DNA of 64,000 bases from an uncultured Acidobacteriota bacterium (GTDB lineage Bacteria > Acidobacteriota > Terriglobia > Bryobacterales > Bryobacteraceae): NCBI GenBank assembly GCA_902826605.1, contig CADEFM010000004.1, positions 124,001 to 188,000 on the forward strand, in the 5' to 3' direction. Below, piece after piece: positions 1-8,199 of the stretch; the first letter of the stretch is position 1; each line of letters starts with the position of its first letter. Position numbers and translations under genes: made by a program. Below the pieces are notes generated by a model that ran no database searches, was not told the origin of the DNA, and saw only the letters and a program-made list of their open reading frames with translations.

Positions 1-293
1 AGGTTAAAGGCGGGCATGCCTGCGGCAGGCCGTCCCGTTTTCAAGAAAGCGCCGAGTTCCTTGCCGTTCTCATCGTCGATTACCAGGACGGAGCGAACCA
101 GATCCGGCCCTGTCTCCCCTCCGCGAGCATTCGAACCGTGACAGAAGCTGCAGGCGGCGGAATAAGCGGATTTGCCGCGCTCGATCGCGGCCTCATCGAA
201 TTTGCCAGCAGGACCCGGTTGGGAGTGCAATGCGGTCACCGCGCCTGTGAGAAGCAGCATTGCCAGGACGCGCGTGTTTGATTGCGTGCTCAT
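1..293 (-). CDS. Cytochrome c family protein, 3' end cut by window edge
   Basis: Reading the minus strand from the ATG at 293-291 gives an N-terminal signal peptide (about 24 residues, hydrophobic VLAMLLLTGAVTAL) and then a class I cytochrome c start: the heme attachment motif CSFCH at residues 48-52 followed by G-x-N-A-R-G-G. The frame stays open to base 1, so only about 97 codons are present. A GAGGGG ribosome site lies just before the ATG. Small c-type cytochromes of this form act as periplasmic electron carriers, often with PQQ or molybdenum dehydrogenases; the partner is outside the window. The axial methionine cannot be confirmed because the end is missing. Confidence 0.85.
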   Translation of the reverse strand, partial: MSTQSNTRVLAMLLLTGAVTALHSQPGPAGKFDEAAIERGKSAYSAACSFCHGSNARGGETGPDLVRSVLVIDDENGKELGAFLKTGRPAAGMPAFN

Positions 294-402
294 CCCCTCT
301 TTTGATTGTCTTTCAATCGTCGCCGGGATGCTAGCGCGACAGAAAATCCCACGCCGTTTTTGCGCCGTCCGGATGCTTTAGTATGAAGAATGGCTTCATT
401 GC

Positions 403-479
403 GGGGACGTAGCTCAGATGGATAGAGCAGCCGCCTCCTAAGCGGCAGGTCGGCAGTTCGAATCTGCCCGTCCCTACCA
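403..479 (+). tRNA. tRNA-Arg (anticodon CCT)
   Basis: A complete cloverleaf can be folded by eye: acceptor GGGGACG pairs with CGTCCCT (one G-T pair at the end), D arm GCTC/GAGC, anticodon stem GCCGC/GCGGC around the loop CTCCTAA, T arm GGCAG/CTGCC with TTCGAAT, discriminator A, and an encoded CCA at 477-479. The anticodon is CCT at 437-439, so it reads AGG arginine codons. The next gene starts 16 bases downstream and may be co-transcribed. Confidence 0.96.
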
Positions 480-494
480 CACAAAGAAAAAACC

Positions 495-1091
495 GTGCAG
501 ATCACTTTACTTCCTTTCCTCACAGTCATACTTACCGTTCCGGCATGGGGCCAGCTGTCCCCGAGTGGCGGCTACCAGCCCATCACCCGGGATCAACGCA
601 TCGAATGGTTCCGGGACAGCACCATCGGCGTCCCGAGCCTGCTCGGCGGAACGATAAGCTCAGCCATCTCCACGGGACTCGACAGACCAACTGAATACGG
701 ACCCACCTGGGCCGGATTCGGAAAACGCTATGGCATGCGGCTGACAGGGGTGGCCACCAGCAACATGATGGAGGCGAGTTTAGGAGTTCTATGGGGTGAG
801 GACCCTCGTTATTTTCGCGCTGGAGCGGGAGACCCCTTCAAGAAACGTGTATGGAACATCGTCAAGATGACCTTTGTTGCCAAGAACAGTCTGGGCGAAA
901 ACAATCCGGCCTTTGCCCGCTACCTGTCCATCTATGGCAGCAACTACCTCTCGAACACATGGCGTCCAGATAGCAGCGCCACAGCGTCCCAGGCGGCCGC
1001 CAGGGTTGGGCTGGGCTTTGTTGGGCGCATGACGGGTAACGCTTTTCAGGAATTCTGGCCGGATGTGAAGCGCAGAGTGCTGCGGCGGTAG
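495..1091 (+). CDS. Secreted hypothetical protein of acidobacterial type
   Basis: 198 residues from a GTG start; a purine-rich run lies just upstream (AAAGAAAAAA). The N terminus is a signal peptide (MQITLLPFLTVILTVPAWGQ) typical of acidobacterial exported proteins. The mature part has a W-F-R-D segment, then glycine-rich stretches around YGPTWAGFGKRYG and LGVLWGEDPRYFRAG, ending in basic residues. No catalytic motif was recognised. Proteins of this pattern recur as small envelope proteins of unknown function in Acidobacteriota. It starts 15 bases after the tRNA-Arg gene and is followed by 154 bases of regulatory sequence before the TonB receptor. Confidence 0.75.
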   Translation: MQITLLPFLTVILTVPAWGQLSPSGGYQPITRDQRIEWFRDSTIGVPSLLGGTISSAISTGLDRPTEYGPTWAGFGKRYGMRLTGVATSNMMEASLGVLWGEDPRYFRAGAGDPFKKRVWNIVKMTFVAKNSLGENNPAFARYLSIYGSNYLSNTWRPDSSATASQAAARVGLGFVGRMTGNAFQEFWPDVKRRVLRR

Positions 1092-1119
1092 ACACCCCTA
1101 AGTTATTGATTTTAAATAC

Positions 1120-1139
1120 GTCACTAACCGGTCAGTGAC
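1120..1139. promoter_or_regulatory. 20-bp near-perfect palindrome, TetR-type operator candidate
   Basis: GTCACTAACCGGTCAGTGAC pairs in 9 of 10 symmetric positions around an ACCGGT core (only A7/C14 fails). Its size and ACCGGT centre resemble operators bound by TetR/AcrR family dimers. It sits in the 154-base gap between the secreted protein and the TonB receptor, about 107 bases before the receptor ATG. No TetR gene is in the window, so the regulator is unknown. Confidence 0.45.
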
Positions 1140-1245
1140 CCGTACTTGACCGCCGTCCCCGAGGTTTTCTCGCCACGCTGTGTTAGTCTCCCATTCATGT
1201 CCTCGCGGTTGCAGCCTGCTTCCGCGCTACCGTGAAAAGGAGCTT

Positions 1246-3564
1246 ATGAACAGATTTTGGAGCACGATTGTTGTTGTCATGCTAGGAATCACCGCTCTGG
1301 CAGACCAGGGTGTCGCACAGCAACTGTCCCTTACCGGGACGGTGCGAGACGCGGGTGGCGTGGTGCCCGACGCGACTGTAACATTGCGCGACGGGCGAGC
1401 CGATCCCCGCACAACAACGACGGATGACATGGGCACGTATTCCTTCACTGGTTTGACGCCCGGATACTATGAAGTGTCTTTTTCCAAGGCGGGATTCGAC
1501 ACCACGACGCGTAATCTGACCGTGGGCCCCGGCACCGGTCCGCTCGATGTGGCGCTTGCGGTTGGATCGGTCTCCTCCTCGGTCACGGTAACCGACGTCG
1601 CCGGCAAAGGGACTGGATCGCGACTGGAGGTATCGAACTTCGACCTGCCCGTTCAGATTAGTGTCATCCCGCAGCAGCTCCTGCAGCAGCAGGGCGTCAA
1701 CGACATGGTGACGGCGCTGCGAAATGCTTCCGGCGTCCAGGCGCAGCGTTTTTACGGAGTTTACGAACAATACACGATTCGCGGTTTTAACGCAGCCGAT
1801 GTGATGCTGGTGGACGGCATGCGCACAGAGGCCATCCTCAACCGCTTTAATACACAGCTGAACAACGTGGAAAGCATTGAAGTTCTAAAGGGTCCGAGTT
1901 CGGTGTTATATGGCGGCGACGCGGTCGGCGGCGCGATCAACATTATCCGCAAGAAGCCGCAGGGCACGCGAGCTTACGATTTCATGTACAAGGGCGGGCG
2001 GTTCAATACACATCAAGTGGCTGGTGGCGCCACAGGGCCTTTGATCGGCAATTCATTGCTGTACCGGGCGGACGTGAGTTTCGACCATTCCGATGGCTGG
2101 CGGGGCGCCGGCGCCAACCGCTTTAATGCTTCTCCGTCCGTGACCTGGCTGATGAGTGAACGGGCGCGAGTCACCGTTCACCAGTCCTTTAACCGCGACA
2201 ACTTCAAGGGAGATGGCGGCGTAGCGGTCGGCTACACCAATTCCCCCGGTTTCGATCCCAGCCGGCGCTTCAGTCTCCCTAACGATTTCGCCTTGATGGA
2301 GGATTCGCAAACCCACGTCCTGTTCAACGCCACGATCTCTCCCACCTGGGAATTCCGCAATGGCTTTCTCATGCGGCGTACCAGCGAGGAATACTTTGTG
2401 ACGGAGGGCGTCTACTACGATCCGAGTACGAATTCGGTGCCCCGCGAAGGGCTATATTTTCACCACACTCGGCGTCCGGTTGTGAACCAGGCGGAACTGG
2501 TTGGACATTTCAACTTCCTGAAAATGCGCCACCACGTGCTGGTGGGGCATGACTATCGCGACTTCTACCAGCGGACTGACGTTACCGAAGGCGGAGGTTT
2601 CTACGAATACACCCCCATCAGTCTGACTGATTTCCGCGAGACCAATCCGCCCATCACCTCCTTCCCCATCGTGCGGAAGACCTATCAGGCCAATCGCATT
2701 CACGCGGGTTTCTGGCAGGACCAGATTGATGTCACCAGCAAGCTGAAGATCAATATCGCCGGGCGGTTCGATGACTACAATCGCCAGCGGCACCGCACTT
2801 TCGAGATTGATCCCAATACGATCACGGGTGTCCAGACGCGCCACCAGACTGCGTACACCTATCGCGCCGGCATTGTGTATGCGCCGATTAGCAACCATCA
2901 GTTGTACTTCAATTCCTCCACTTCGTTCACGCCGGTGATCGATATCCCGCCCAACGGCGCTGAACTGAAGCCGCGCACAGGGCGTGGGTATGAAGCCGGC
3001 TACCGCTGGCAAGGATGGAACGGCCGTGTGCAAACCAATCTTGCCGTGTATCACATTGAACAGAACAATCTAACCTTCGCGGACAGCTTAGTTTCCGTGA
3101 TTCAGGCGGGCAGCCAGATCTCCAAGGGAGTCGACCTTGACATCAACGCGGACCTGGGCCATAACGCGAGACTGCTGGTCAATTATGGTTACACCATGCC
3201 GAAGTTCAAAGACTTCATCGACCCAGACGCAGGCGAAGATTTTAGCGGCAATCTTCCCCGCTTCGCGCAGAGACACGCACTCAACATATGGCTGAACAAG
3301 GTTTGGCGGTCTGGTTTCACGGCAAGCGCCGGCATGCGCTACATGGGTCCCATGTTCACAAACAATGCAAACACAATCCGATTAGGTGGCTGGTCCACCT
3401 TTGGCGGAGCGGTCGGCTACCGGCGCGGGACATGGGAATATGCCTTGAATGCCGAAAACCTGCTGAATCGGCAGAGATATTTCATGGGATCCGACTATCA
3501 AAATCAGGTTTACCCAGGAGCGCCGATCAACGTTTTCGCAACTGTCCGGATGCGCTTCAACTAG
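1246..3564 (+). CDS. TonB-dependent outer-membrane receptor, siderophore type, with N-terminal carboxypeptidase-regulatory domain
   Basis: Outer-membrane active-transport channel. The ATG at 1246 follows an AAAAGGAG ribosome site; an upstream in-frame start exists but lacks this. 772 residues: signal peptide 1-25 (ends VAQQ), a CarbopepD-regulatory-like beta sandwich about 27-105, plug domain about 130-240 (DLPVQISVIP, YTIRGF, IEVLKGPSSVLYGG, GGAINIIRKKP), then the 22-strand barrel ending FATVRMRFN, with a terminal aromatic next to last. The plug and the short barrel match FhuA/FepA-like siderophore receptors more than the roughly 1100-residue OmpA-like receptors common in this phylum. It is followed after 17 bases by an ADOP permease. 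Bases 3386-3542 near its 3' end recur exactly at 6151-6307. The substrate is not predictable from this. Confidence 0.92.
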   Translation: MNRFWSTIVVVMLGITALADQGVAQQLSLTGTVRDAGGVVPDATVTLRDGRADPRTTTTDDMGTYSFTGLTPGYYEVSFSKAGFDTTTRNLTVGPGTGPLDVALAVGSVSSSVTVTDVAGKGTGSRLEVSNFDLPVQISVIPQQLLQQQGVNDMVTALRNASGVQAQRFYGVYEQYTIRGFNAADVMLVDGMRTEAILNRFNTQLNNVESIEVLKGPSSVLYGGDAVGGAINIIRKKPQGTRAYDFMYKGGRFNTHQVAGGATGPLIGNSLLYRADVSFDHSDGWRGAGANRFNASPSVTWLMSERARVTVHQSFNRDNFKGDGGVAVGYTNSPGFDPSRRFSLPNDFALMEDSQTHVLFNATISPTWEFRNGFLMRRTSEEYFVTEGVYYDPSTNSVPREGLYFHHTRRPVVNQAELVGHFNFLKMRHHVLVGHDYRDFYQRTDVTEGGGFYEYTPISLTDFRETNPPITSFPIVRKTYQANRIHAGFWQDQIDVTSKLKINIAGRFDDYNRQRHRTFEIDPNTITGVQTRHQTAYTYRAGIVYAPISNHQLYFNSSTSFTPVIDIPPNGAELKPRTGRGYEAGYRWQGWNGRVQTNLAVYHIEQNNLTFADSLVSVIQAGSQISKGVDLDINADLGHNARLLVNYGYTMPKFKDFIDPDAGEDFSGNLPRFAQRHALNIWLNKVWRSGFTASAGMRYMGPMFTNNANTIRLGGWSTFGGAVGYRRGTWEYALNAENLLNRQRYFMGSDYQNQVYPGAPINVFATVRMRFN
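3386..3542 (+). repeat. 157-bp exact repeat, copy 1 (receptor 3' end)
   Basis: This part of the TonB receptor, encoding the last barrel strands, is identical by eye over all 157 bases to 6151-6307. The next 22 bases differ strongly in DNA but encode nearly the same residues (TVRMRFN here, TIRLRFQ in copy 2). Confidence 0.9.
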
Positions 3565-3581
3565 GGTACATTCAGTGATGA

Positions 3582-6065
3582 ATGAACGCGAAGCGGTTGC
3601 TTGCCGAATTTGGCCAGGACATCCGGTTCGGCGCAAGACTCATCGGCCGCTCTCCCGGATTCACGTTGGCGGCGACCGCCAGTCTCGCTATCGGAATCGG
3701 CGTATCCGCGTTTCTGTTCACCAATCTGCAATCCACCGTCTTTCGTGAAGTGCCGGGAGTGCGCGGCGCGCGGGAGCTCGTCCGGTTGCAAACGCCGATT
3801 CCCTATGCGAACTTCGAAGAGTTTCGTGAACGCAGCAGCCAGTTTGAATCCTTAGCGGCATTCGCCGGGCCCGTGCCGTTCGTGGCGGGCGAGCCGGGTA
3901 GCCGGCCGGAACGCCTGTGGGGACACCTCGCTTCGCCGGAATACTTTTCCGTGCTCGGAGTTCAGGCGCAGGCGGGCAGGCTTTTTGGACGGGATGAGCA
4001 GAGGCCCGGCGGCATGGGAGTGACGGTCATCGGTGCGCGGCTGGCCCAAACCAGATTCGGCGGTCCCTCCGCGGCAGTGGGGCGCACCTTGCGCATCAAT
4101 GGTCAAGCGCTTACGGTCATAGGGGTCACGCCCGAAGGATTCCTGGGAGCAGCGCCATTTGTTGCCTCGGCCGATTTGTGGGTCCCTACAACAGCGCCTC
4201 CCAGCGCCGCGCCTGAGCTGATGCGGCTTCGGGACCGCACGCCGAGCTTCGATCTGATCGGCAGGTTGCGCTCCGGCCATACGTATCGCCAGGCGGAAGC
4301 GGAACTGGAGGCGATGACCAGGCAGCTCGAACAAATTCATAACGATCCTGGAAAAGACCGGAAAGAACCGCGCATTCGCCTGCTCCCTGGAGGGCGTCTG
4401 TTCCCCGTACGGGACGAAGACATGCCGGCGGCGCTGGGCTTGCCCATCGTGTTGGCGGTTTTAGTGCTGGTGATGGCGTGCGGAAACGTCGCGAACATGC
4501 TGATCGCGCGCGGAACCGCCCGGCGGCGCGAAGTGGCGATTCGCCTTTCCGTGGGCGCTTCGCGTGGCAGACTCGTACGCCAGTTGCTTGCCGAAAGCTG
4601 CTTGCTGGCGCTGCTAGGCGGCGCAGCCGGGTTGCTTCTGGCGGGCCAGATGATGTCCTTTTATGAATCCCTGCGTCCGATGCTGCCGGGCTACATTTAC
4701 CTGGATTTCAGCTTCGACTGGCGGGCGGTGGCGATGGCGGCTTTCATCAGCATCGTAGCGGCGGTGGGAGTTGGGCTGCTGCCGGCGCTCCAGGTCACCG
4801 GGCTGGACATCTCCGCAGCCCTCAAAGGCTCCGGGCTTTCTGGTCCTTCGAAATTGCGCCGGTTGGGTTTGTTGAGTTTGCGGAATGTCGTGGTGGCCAA
4901 CCAGGTGGTGACGTCCATGGTGCTGATCTTGCTCACCGGTTTCATCGCCGTGGGCTTCAGCCGGTCCAGTGCCGTGGATCTGGGCTTCGATACGCGAAAT
5001 CTGTATTTGCTGAGCGTGGACCCGGTGCGCGACGGATACGGCGAGACCGCCGCGGCGCTGCAAATAGAACGGCTGCGGGAGAAGCTGAAGCAGGTGCAAG
5101 GCGTGGCCGCGGTCAGCCTGGCGCAAACCCTTCCGGTCGCTTTCACCAGCGGCGAATCGATCACCGCGGCGAAAGTGGAAGTCGTCGGCGGGCCCAGATC
5201 CATCAGCTCCTTGCGCAGCGACCATGTGGGAGACGGGTTCTTTGAGACAGCCGGGATTCCCCTGCTGCGCGGCCGGGGATTCACCACGCGCGACGTGGCC
5301 AGCCGGGCGCGCGTGATGGTCGTGAATGAGACCATGGCGCGCCAGGTTTGGCCGAACACGGAACCCGTCGGTCAGCTCGTCGATTTCGAGGAGCATATGC
5401 ACGAAGTGATTGGCGTCGCGCGCGACATCCGCTCCGCCATCGCGCTCCGGCCAACTCTTCCGGCTGTATATCAGCCTGCGTCGCCGGTGGATTTCGCCAT
5501 ACCGTCGAAGAATGGCGCAACCGTACTAGTGCGCGTCCAGCCCGGCTTCGACGCCGCAACGCGGTTGCGGCAGGAAGTGGAAAATACAACCCCGAACATC
5601 ACTCTTTTGGATCTGAGAAAAATGGACGATATCGCGGGCGAATCTCTGTATTTCGCGCGGCTGGCGGTCAACATTTACGGTGCCGTCGGTATCTTCGCGC
5701 TGCTTCTGGCCTGCACTGGGCTGGCTGGGGTAACGGCCTATACGGTGGCCAGACGAGCGCGCGAGATCGGCATCCGCATGGCGCTGGGCGCTCGGCGGAG
5801 GCATGTGTACCGGCTGGTGCTGAAAGAATCCGCGCTGCTGATTGCGATTGGTTGCCTCGTCGGCATGGGCTTGGCGCTTGCTCTGATGCGGATTCTCAGC
5901 AGCATCTTAACCGCCGTGGCGGAATCGACGCAGACTAGTATGTCGGACCCGCTGCTGCTGGTGGGAGCGCCGCTCCTTCTTGCCGGCCTGGCCCTATTGG
6001 TCTGTTGCATTCCCGCGCGCCAGGCAACGCACGTCGATCCCGCGTCCATCCTTAAGGCTGAGTGA
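3582..6065 (+). CDS. ADOP-family ABC permease (duplicated MacB/FtsX-type)
   Basis: 827-residue inner-membrane permease with the duplicated architecture of acidobacterial 'orphan' permeases: an N-terminal helix, MacB-like periplasmic domain about 40-250, FtsX three-helix core about 285-410 (motif RRREVAIRLSVGASRGRLVRQLLAES), a linking helix, a second periplasmic domain about 470-680, and a second FtsX core about 690-820 (motif RAREIGIRMALGARRRHVYRLVLKES). The start ATG at 3582 is 17 bases after the receptor stop, so the two genes probably share a transcript. No ATPase gene is adjacent, as is usual for this family. Such proteins are inferred to drive MacB-like mechanotransmission or export; the cargo is unknown. 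Confidence 0.93.
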   Translation: MNAKRLLAEFGQDIRFGARLIGRSPGFTLAATASLAIGIGVSAFLFTNLQSTVFREVPGVRGARELVRLQTPIPYANFEEFRERSSQFESLAAFAGPVPFVAGEPGSRPERLWGHLASPEYFSVLGVQAQAGRLFGRDEQRPGGMGVTVIGARLAQTRFGGPSAAVGRTLRINGQALTVIGVTPEGFLGAAPFVASADLWVPTTAPPSAAPELMRLRDRTPSFDLIGRLRSGHTYRQAEAELEAMTRQLEQIHNDPGKDRKEPRIRLLPGGRLFPVRDEDMPAALGLPIVLAVLVLVMACGNVANMLIARGTARRREVAIRLSVGASRGRLVRQLLAESCLLALLGGAAGLLLAGQMMSFYESLRPMLPGYIYLDFSFDWRAVAMAAFISIVAAVGVGLLPALQVTGLDISAALKGSGLSGPSKLRRLGLLSLRNVVVANQVVTSMVLILLTGFIAVGFSRSSAVDLGFDTRNLYLLSVDPVRDGYGETAAALQIERLREKLKQVQGVAAVSLAQTLPVAFTSGESITAAKVEVVGGPRSISSLRSDHVGDGFFETAGIPLLRGRGFTTRDVASRARVMVVNETMARQVWPNTEPVGQLVDFEEHMHEVIGVARDIRSAIALRPTLPAVYQPASPVDFAIPSKNGATVLVRVQPGFDAATRLRQEVENTTPNITLLDLRKMDDIAGESLYFARLAVNIYGAVGIFALLLACTGLAGVTAYTVARRAREIGIRMALGARRRHVYRLVLKESALLIAIGCLVGMGLALALMRILSSILTAVAESTQTSMSDPLLLVGAPLLLAGLALLVCCIPARQATHVDPASILKAE

Positions 6066-6077
6066 GGGCAGCGGCCC

Positions 6078-6155
6078 TCAAACTGCCGAAAGCCCGTACA
6101 CTGGTGGCAAGTTGTCCGCCAACACCGACCAGTTTTCCCCGGCATCTCGCGTGGC
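6078..6155 (-). pseudogene. Tail fragment of an Asp-box propeller gene (copy of the 7114-8187 gene end)
   Basis: On the minus strand this stretch encodes a short C terminus matching the end of the propeller gene at 7114-8187 (TRDAGENWSVLADNLPPVYG), ending LSAV-stop here against LSAAT-stop there. Bases 6085-6155 align with 7124-7194 in the same orientation with one mismatch (T6105 versus C7144). At 6151-6155 the sequence GTGGC is shared with the receptor tail that follows, so the fragment ends in a 5-bp microhomology junction. It is a remnant, not an expressed gene. Confidence 0.85.
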
Positions 6156-6329
6156 TGGTCCACCTTTGGCGGAGCGGTCGGCTACCGGCGCGGGACATGG
6201 GAATATGCCTTGAATGCCGAAAACCTGCTGAATCGGCAGAGATATTTCATGGGATCCGACTATCAAAATCAGGTTTACCCAGGAGCGCCGATCAACGTTT
6301 TCGCAACCATTCGGTTACGATTTCAATAA
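6151..6329 (+). pseudogene. Tail fragment of a TonB receptor gene (copy of the 1246-3564 gene end)
   Basis: Bases 6151-6307 are identical by eye to 3386-3542 of the complete receptor, in the same reading frame. The frame continues for the last codons to TAA at 6327-6329, but there the DNA is diverged (TIRLRFQ instead of TVRMRFN). There is no start codon with a ribosome site, and the upstream sequence belongs to a different gene tail read on the other strand. It is the C-terminal remnant of a receptor, fused to the propeller remnant at 6151-6155. Confidence 0.87.
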
Positions 6330-6455
6330 AAGAGCGTGATAGCAGAGGCGGGAAGTAACTCCGCGCTGCGCGCCTGATGACGATGCGGCAGATCTGATGA
6401 AACCTTAAAACTCGCGCTCCGTCTACTGGAATTACTAGAAGTTCGGAGGAATTCC

Positions 6456-7109
6456 ATGACGCGGAGCGCGTTATTACGCACATTTGTCTTTACGCTTCCA
6501 TTGGCGGTTCACGCGCAGTCGCCGCTGTTTGACCGATTTTCGTTTGGTGTGACCGGCGGAGCTGTGCTGCGCGGCGATCGATTTAGTACCCACTCAGATC
6601 GCTACACGCTCGGACCATCGCTTGAATTTGCCGCGACTCGCCATGTTTCTGTACAATTCAATCCATTGTACAAACGGCTCACATCGGATAATATTGTCTT
6701 CTTCAACATGCCGCTCGCCGCGCAATTTGGAATTACTACAAATACAGTCCTTCTCACGCGGCGGACGAGCACCAATGCGTGGGAGTTCCCCATCCTCGGG
6801 AAATACTACTTCACCGCGCCCGAACGCTCCCTCCGTCCATTCTTAGGAGGAGGTTACTCCGTGGCGACAGGATGGCAAAACAGCAATGGCCTGGTACTTG
6901 ACCAGACGGTTGCCGATGGCAGCCTGAACTTATCGGTTTTCGAAGTGGATCGTCGCATTCGCGCAGATCATGGAGCCGTTCTGCGGGCAGGTGTACTCTG
7001 GCACAAGGGGCGCTTAGGCGTTTCGCCGGAATTGCGCTATACCTACTGGGGCAACACAAGTGTAAGAGCGAAGAATCAGCTTGACTTTCTGCTGAACTTC
7101 CGATTTTGA
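6456..7109 (+). CDS. Secreted outer-membrane beta-barrel protein
   Basis: 217 residues. The ATG at 6456 follows a strong CGGAGGAATTCC ribosome site. A signal peptide of about 20 residues (ends VHAQ) precedes alternating beta-strand sequence: FSFGVTGGAVLRG, LGPSLEFAATRHVSVQFNPLYKR, WEFPILGKYYF, RPFLGGGYSV, LGVSPELRYTYWG, ending in Phe (LLNFRF), the usual BAM recognition signal. This is the pattern of OmpA/OMP_b-brl-type 8- to 10-strand barrels common in this phylum. It lies between the two gene-tail remnants and the complete Asp-box gene, convergent with the latter (4 bases between stops). Function unknown beyond an outer-membrane location. Confidence 0.8.
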   Translation: MTRSALLRTFVFTLPLAVHAQSPLFDRFSFGVTGGAVLRGDRFSTHSDRYTLGPSLEFAATRHVSVQFNPLYKRLTSDNIVFFNMPLAAQFGITTNTVLLTRRTSTNAWEFPILGKYYFTAPERSLRPFLGGGYSVATGWQNSNGLVLDQTVADGSLNLSVFEVDRRIRADHGAVLRAGVLWHKGRLGVSPELRYTYWGNTSVRAKNQLDFLLNFRF

Positions 7110-7113
7110 AAAT

Positions 7114-8187
7114 TCAAGTTGCCGCCGAAAGCCCGTACACTGGCGGCAAGTTGTCCGCCAACACCGACCAGTTTTCCCCGGCATCTCGCGTGGCGTAGAC
7201 GGCGCCGCCGGACGTCCCGAAATACACGCCCGCTGGGGAGTGGGCGTCCGAGGTCATGGCTTCCCGCAGGACGGTTACGTGGGTGTCTTTTTGAGGCAGG
7301 CCACGCTTGAGAAATTTCCAGGTCTTGCCGCCGTCACGGCTGCGTGCGACGGATAAAGCGCCATTCATGTTGCAGCGGTACTCGGCGCCTTCCATGGGCA
7401 CCGTGAATACGGTCTCCTTTTCGGCGGCGGGCACGGCCAGGGCGAAACCGAAGCGCGTGGGAATGCCTTTGTTGATATCGGTCCATTTCTTGCCGCTAAA
7501 TTTACCGCGATACACGCCGCAGTGGTTCTGCTGATACAGGCTCTCCGGATCGCGCGGGTGGGCTAGCAGCTTGTGCACGCAGTGGCCGACCTCTGGGAAT
7601 TTCTCCGGCATGAAATCCGCGCGCACGCCGCCGTTATACGGTTCCCATGTGGCGCCGTTATCCATCGAACGGAAGGCGCCTGCGGCCGAGATCGCAACGA
7701 CAATGCGCCCGTTGCCGAGGCATTGGATGGAGTGCAGGCACATGCCGCCCGCACCCGGGTTCCATTTGCCGCGTGTTGCATGCAAGGTGAGCGAAGACAC
7801 TTGCTCCCATGACTTGCCCCAGTCCGTGGAACGGAACAGAGCGCCTGGGTCGGCGCCTGCGTAGACCACACCGGGCTCATCGGCGGGTCCTGGCTCGATG
7901 TGCCAGATGCGCTTCAGAGACTGGTCGGGAAGGCCGGAAAGCTCCAGACCCTTTTCGGAAATCTTCCATTTCTTTCCGCCATCGGTACTCGCGTGAATGT
8001 GAGCGCCGAACCAGCCGTTGGTGACGGTGGCGTAGACTCGCTTGGGGTCGCGGGGGTCCGCCACCACATGGTTGATCTCGTTGCCGCGCAGATACGGACC
8101 TTCCAGTTTCCATGTCTTACGGTCCTTGGTGCGCGCGGCGAACGCGCCCTTGCGCGTGCCGATCCATAGAGTGACAGAGGTGGCCAT
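7114..8187 (-). CDS. Asp-box (BNR/sialidase-like) beta-propeller protein
   Basis: 357 residues starting MATSVTLWIGTRKGAF, with no signal peptide. Five Asp-box repeats are visible: STDGGKKW, STDWGKSW, SMDNGATW, SRDGGKTW and TRDAGENW, interleaved with D-P-R-D-P-K/E strands (VVADPRDPKRVYA, LAHPRDPESLY). The fold is the sortilin/sialidase-type propeller; catalytic arginines of true sialidases were not recognised, so an enzymatic activity should not be assumed. It follows the exonuclease gene on the same strand by 12 bases, suggesting an operon. Its 3' 71 bases recur at 6085-6155 with one change. Confidence 0.85.
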   Translation of the reverse strand: MATSVTLWIGTRKGAFAARTKDRKTWKLEGPYLRGNEINHVVADPRDPKRVYATVTNGWFGAHIHASTDGGKKWKISEKGLELSGLPDQSLKRIWHIEPGPADEPGVVYAGADPGALFRSTDWGKSWEQVSSLTLHATRGKWNPGAGGMCLHSIQCLGNGRIVVAISAAGAFRSMDNGATWEPYNGGVRADFMPEKFPEVGHCVHKLLAHPRDPESLYQQNHCGVYRGKFSGKKWTDINKGIPTRFGFALAVPAAEKETVFTVPMEGAEYRCNMNGALSVARSRDGGKTWKFLKRGLPQKDTHVTVLREAMTSDAHSPAGVYFGTSGGAVYATRDAGENWSVLADNLPPVYGLSAAT

Positions 8188-8199
8188 GAACGTAATATA

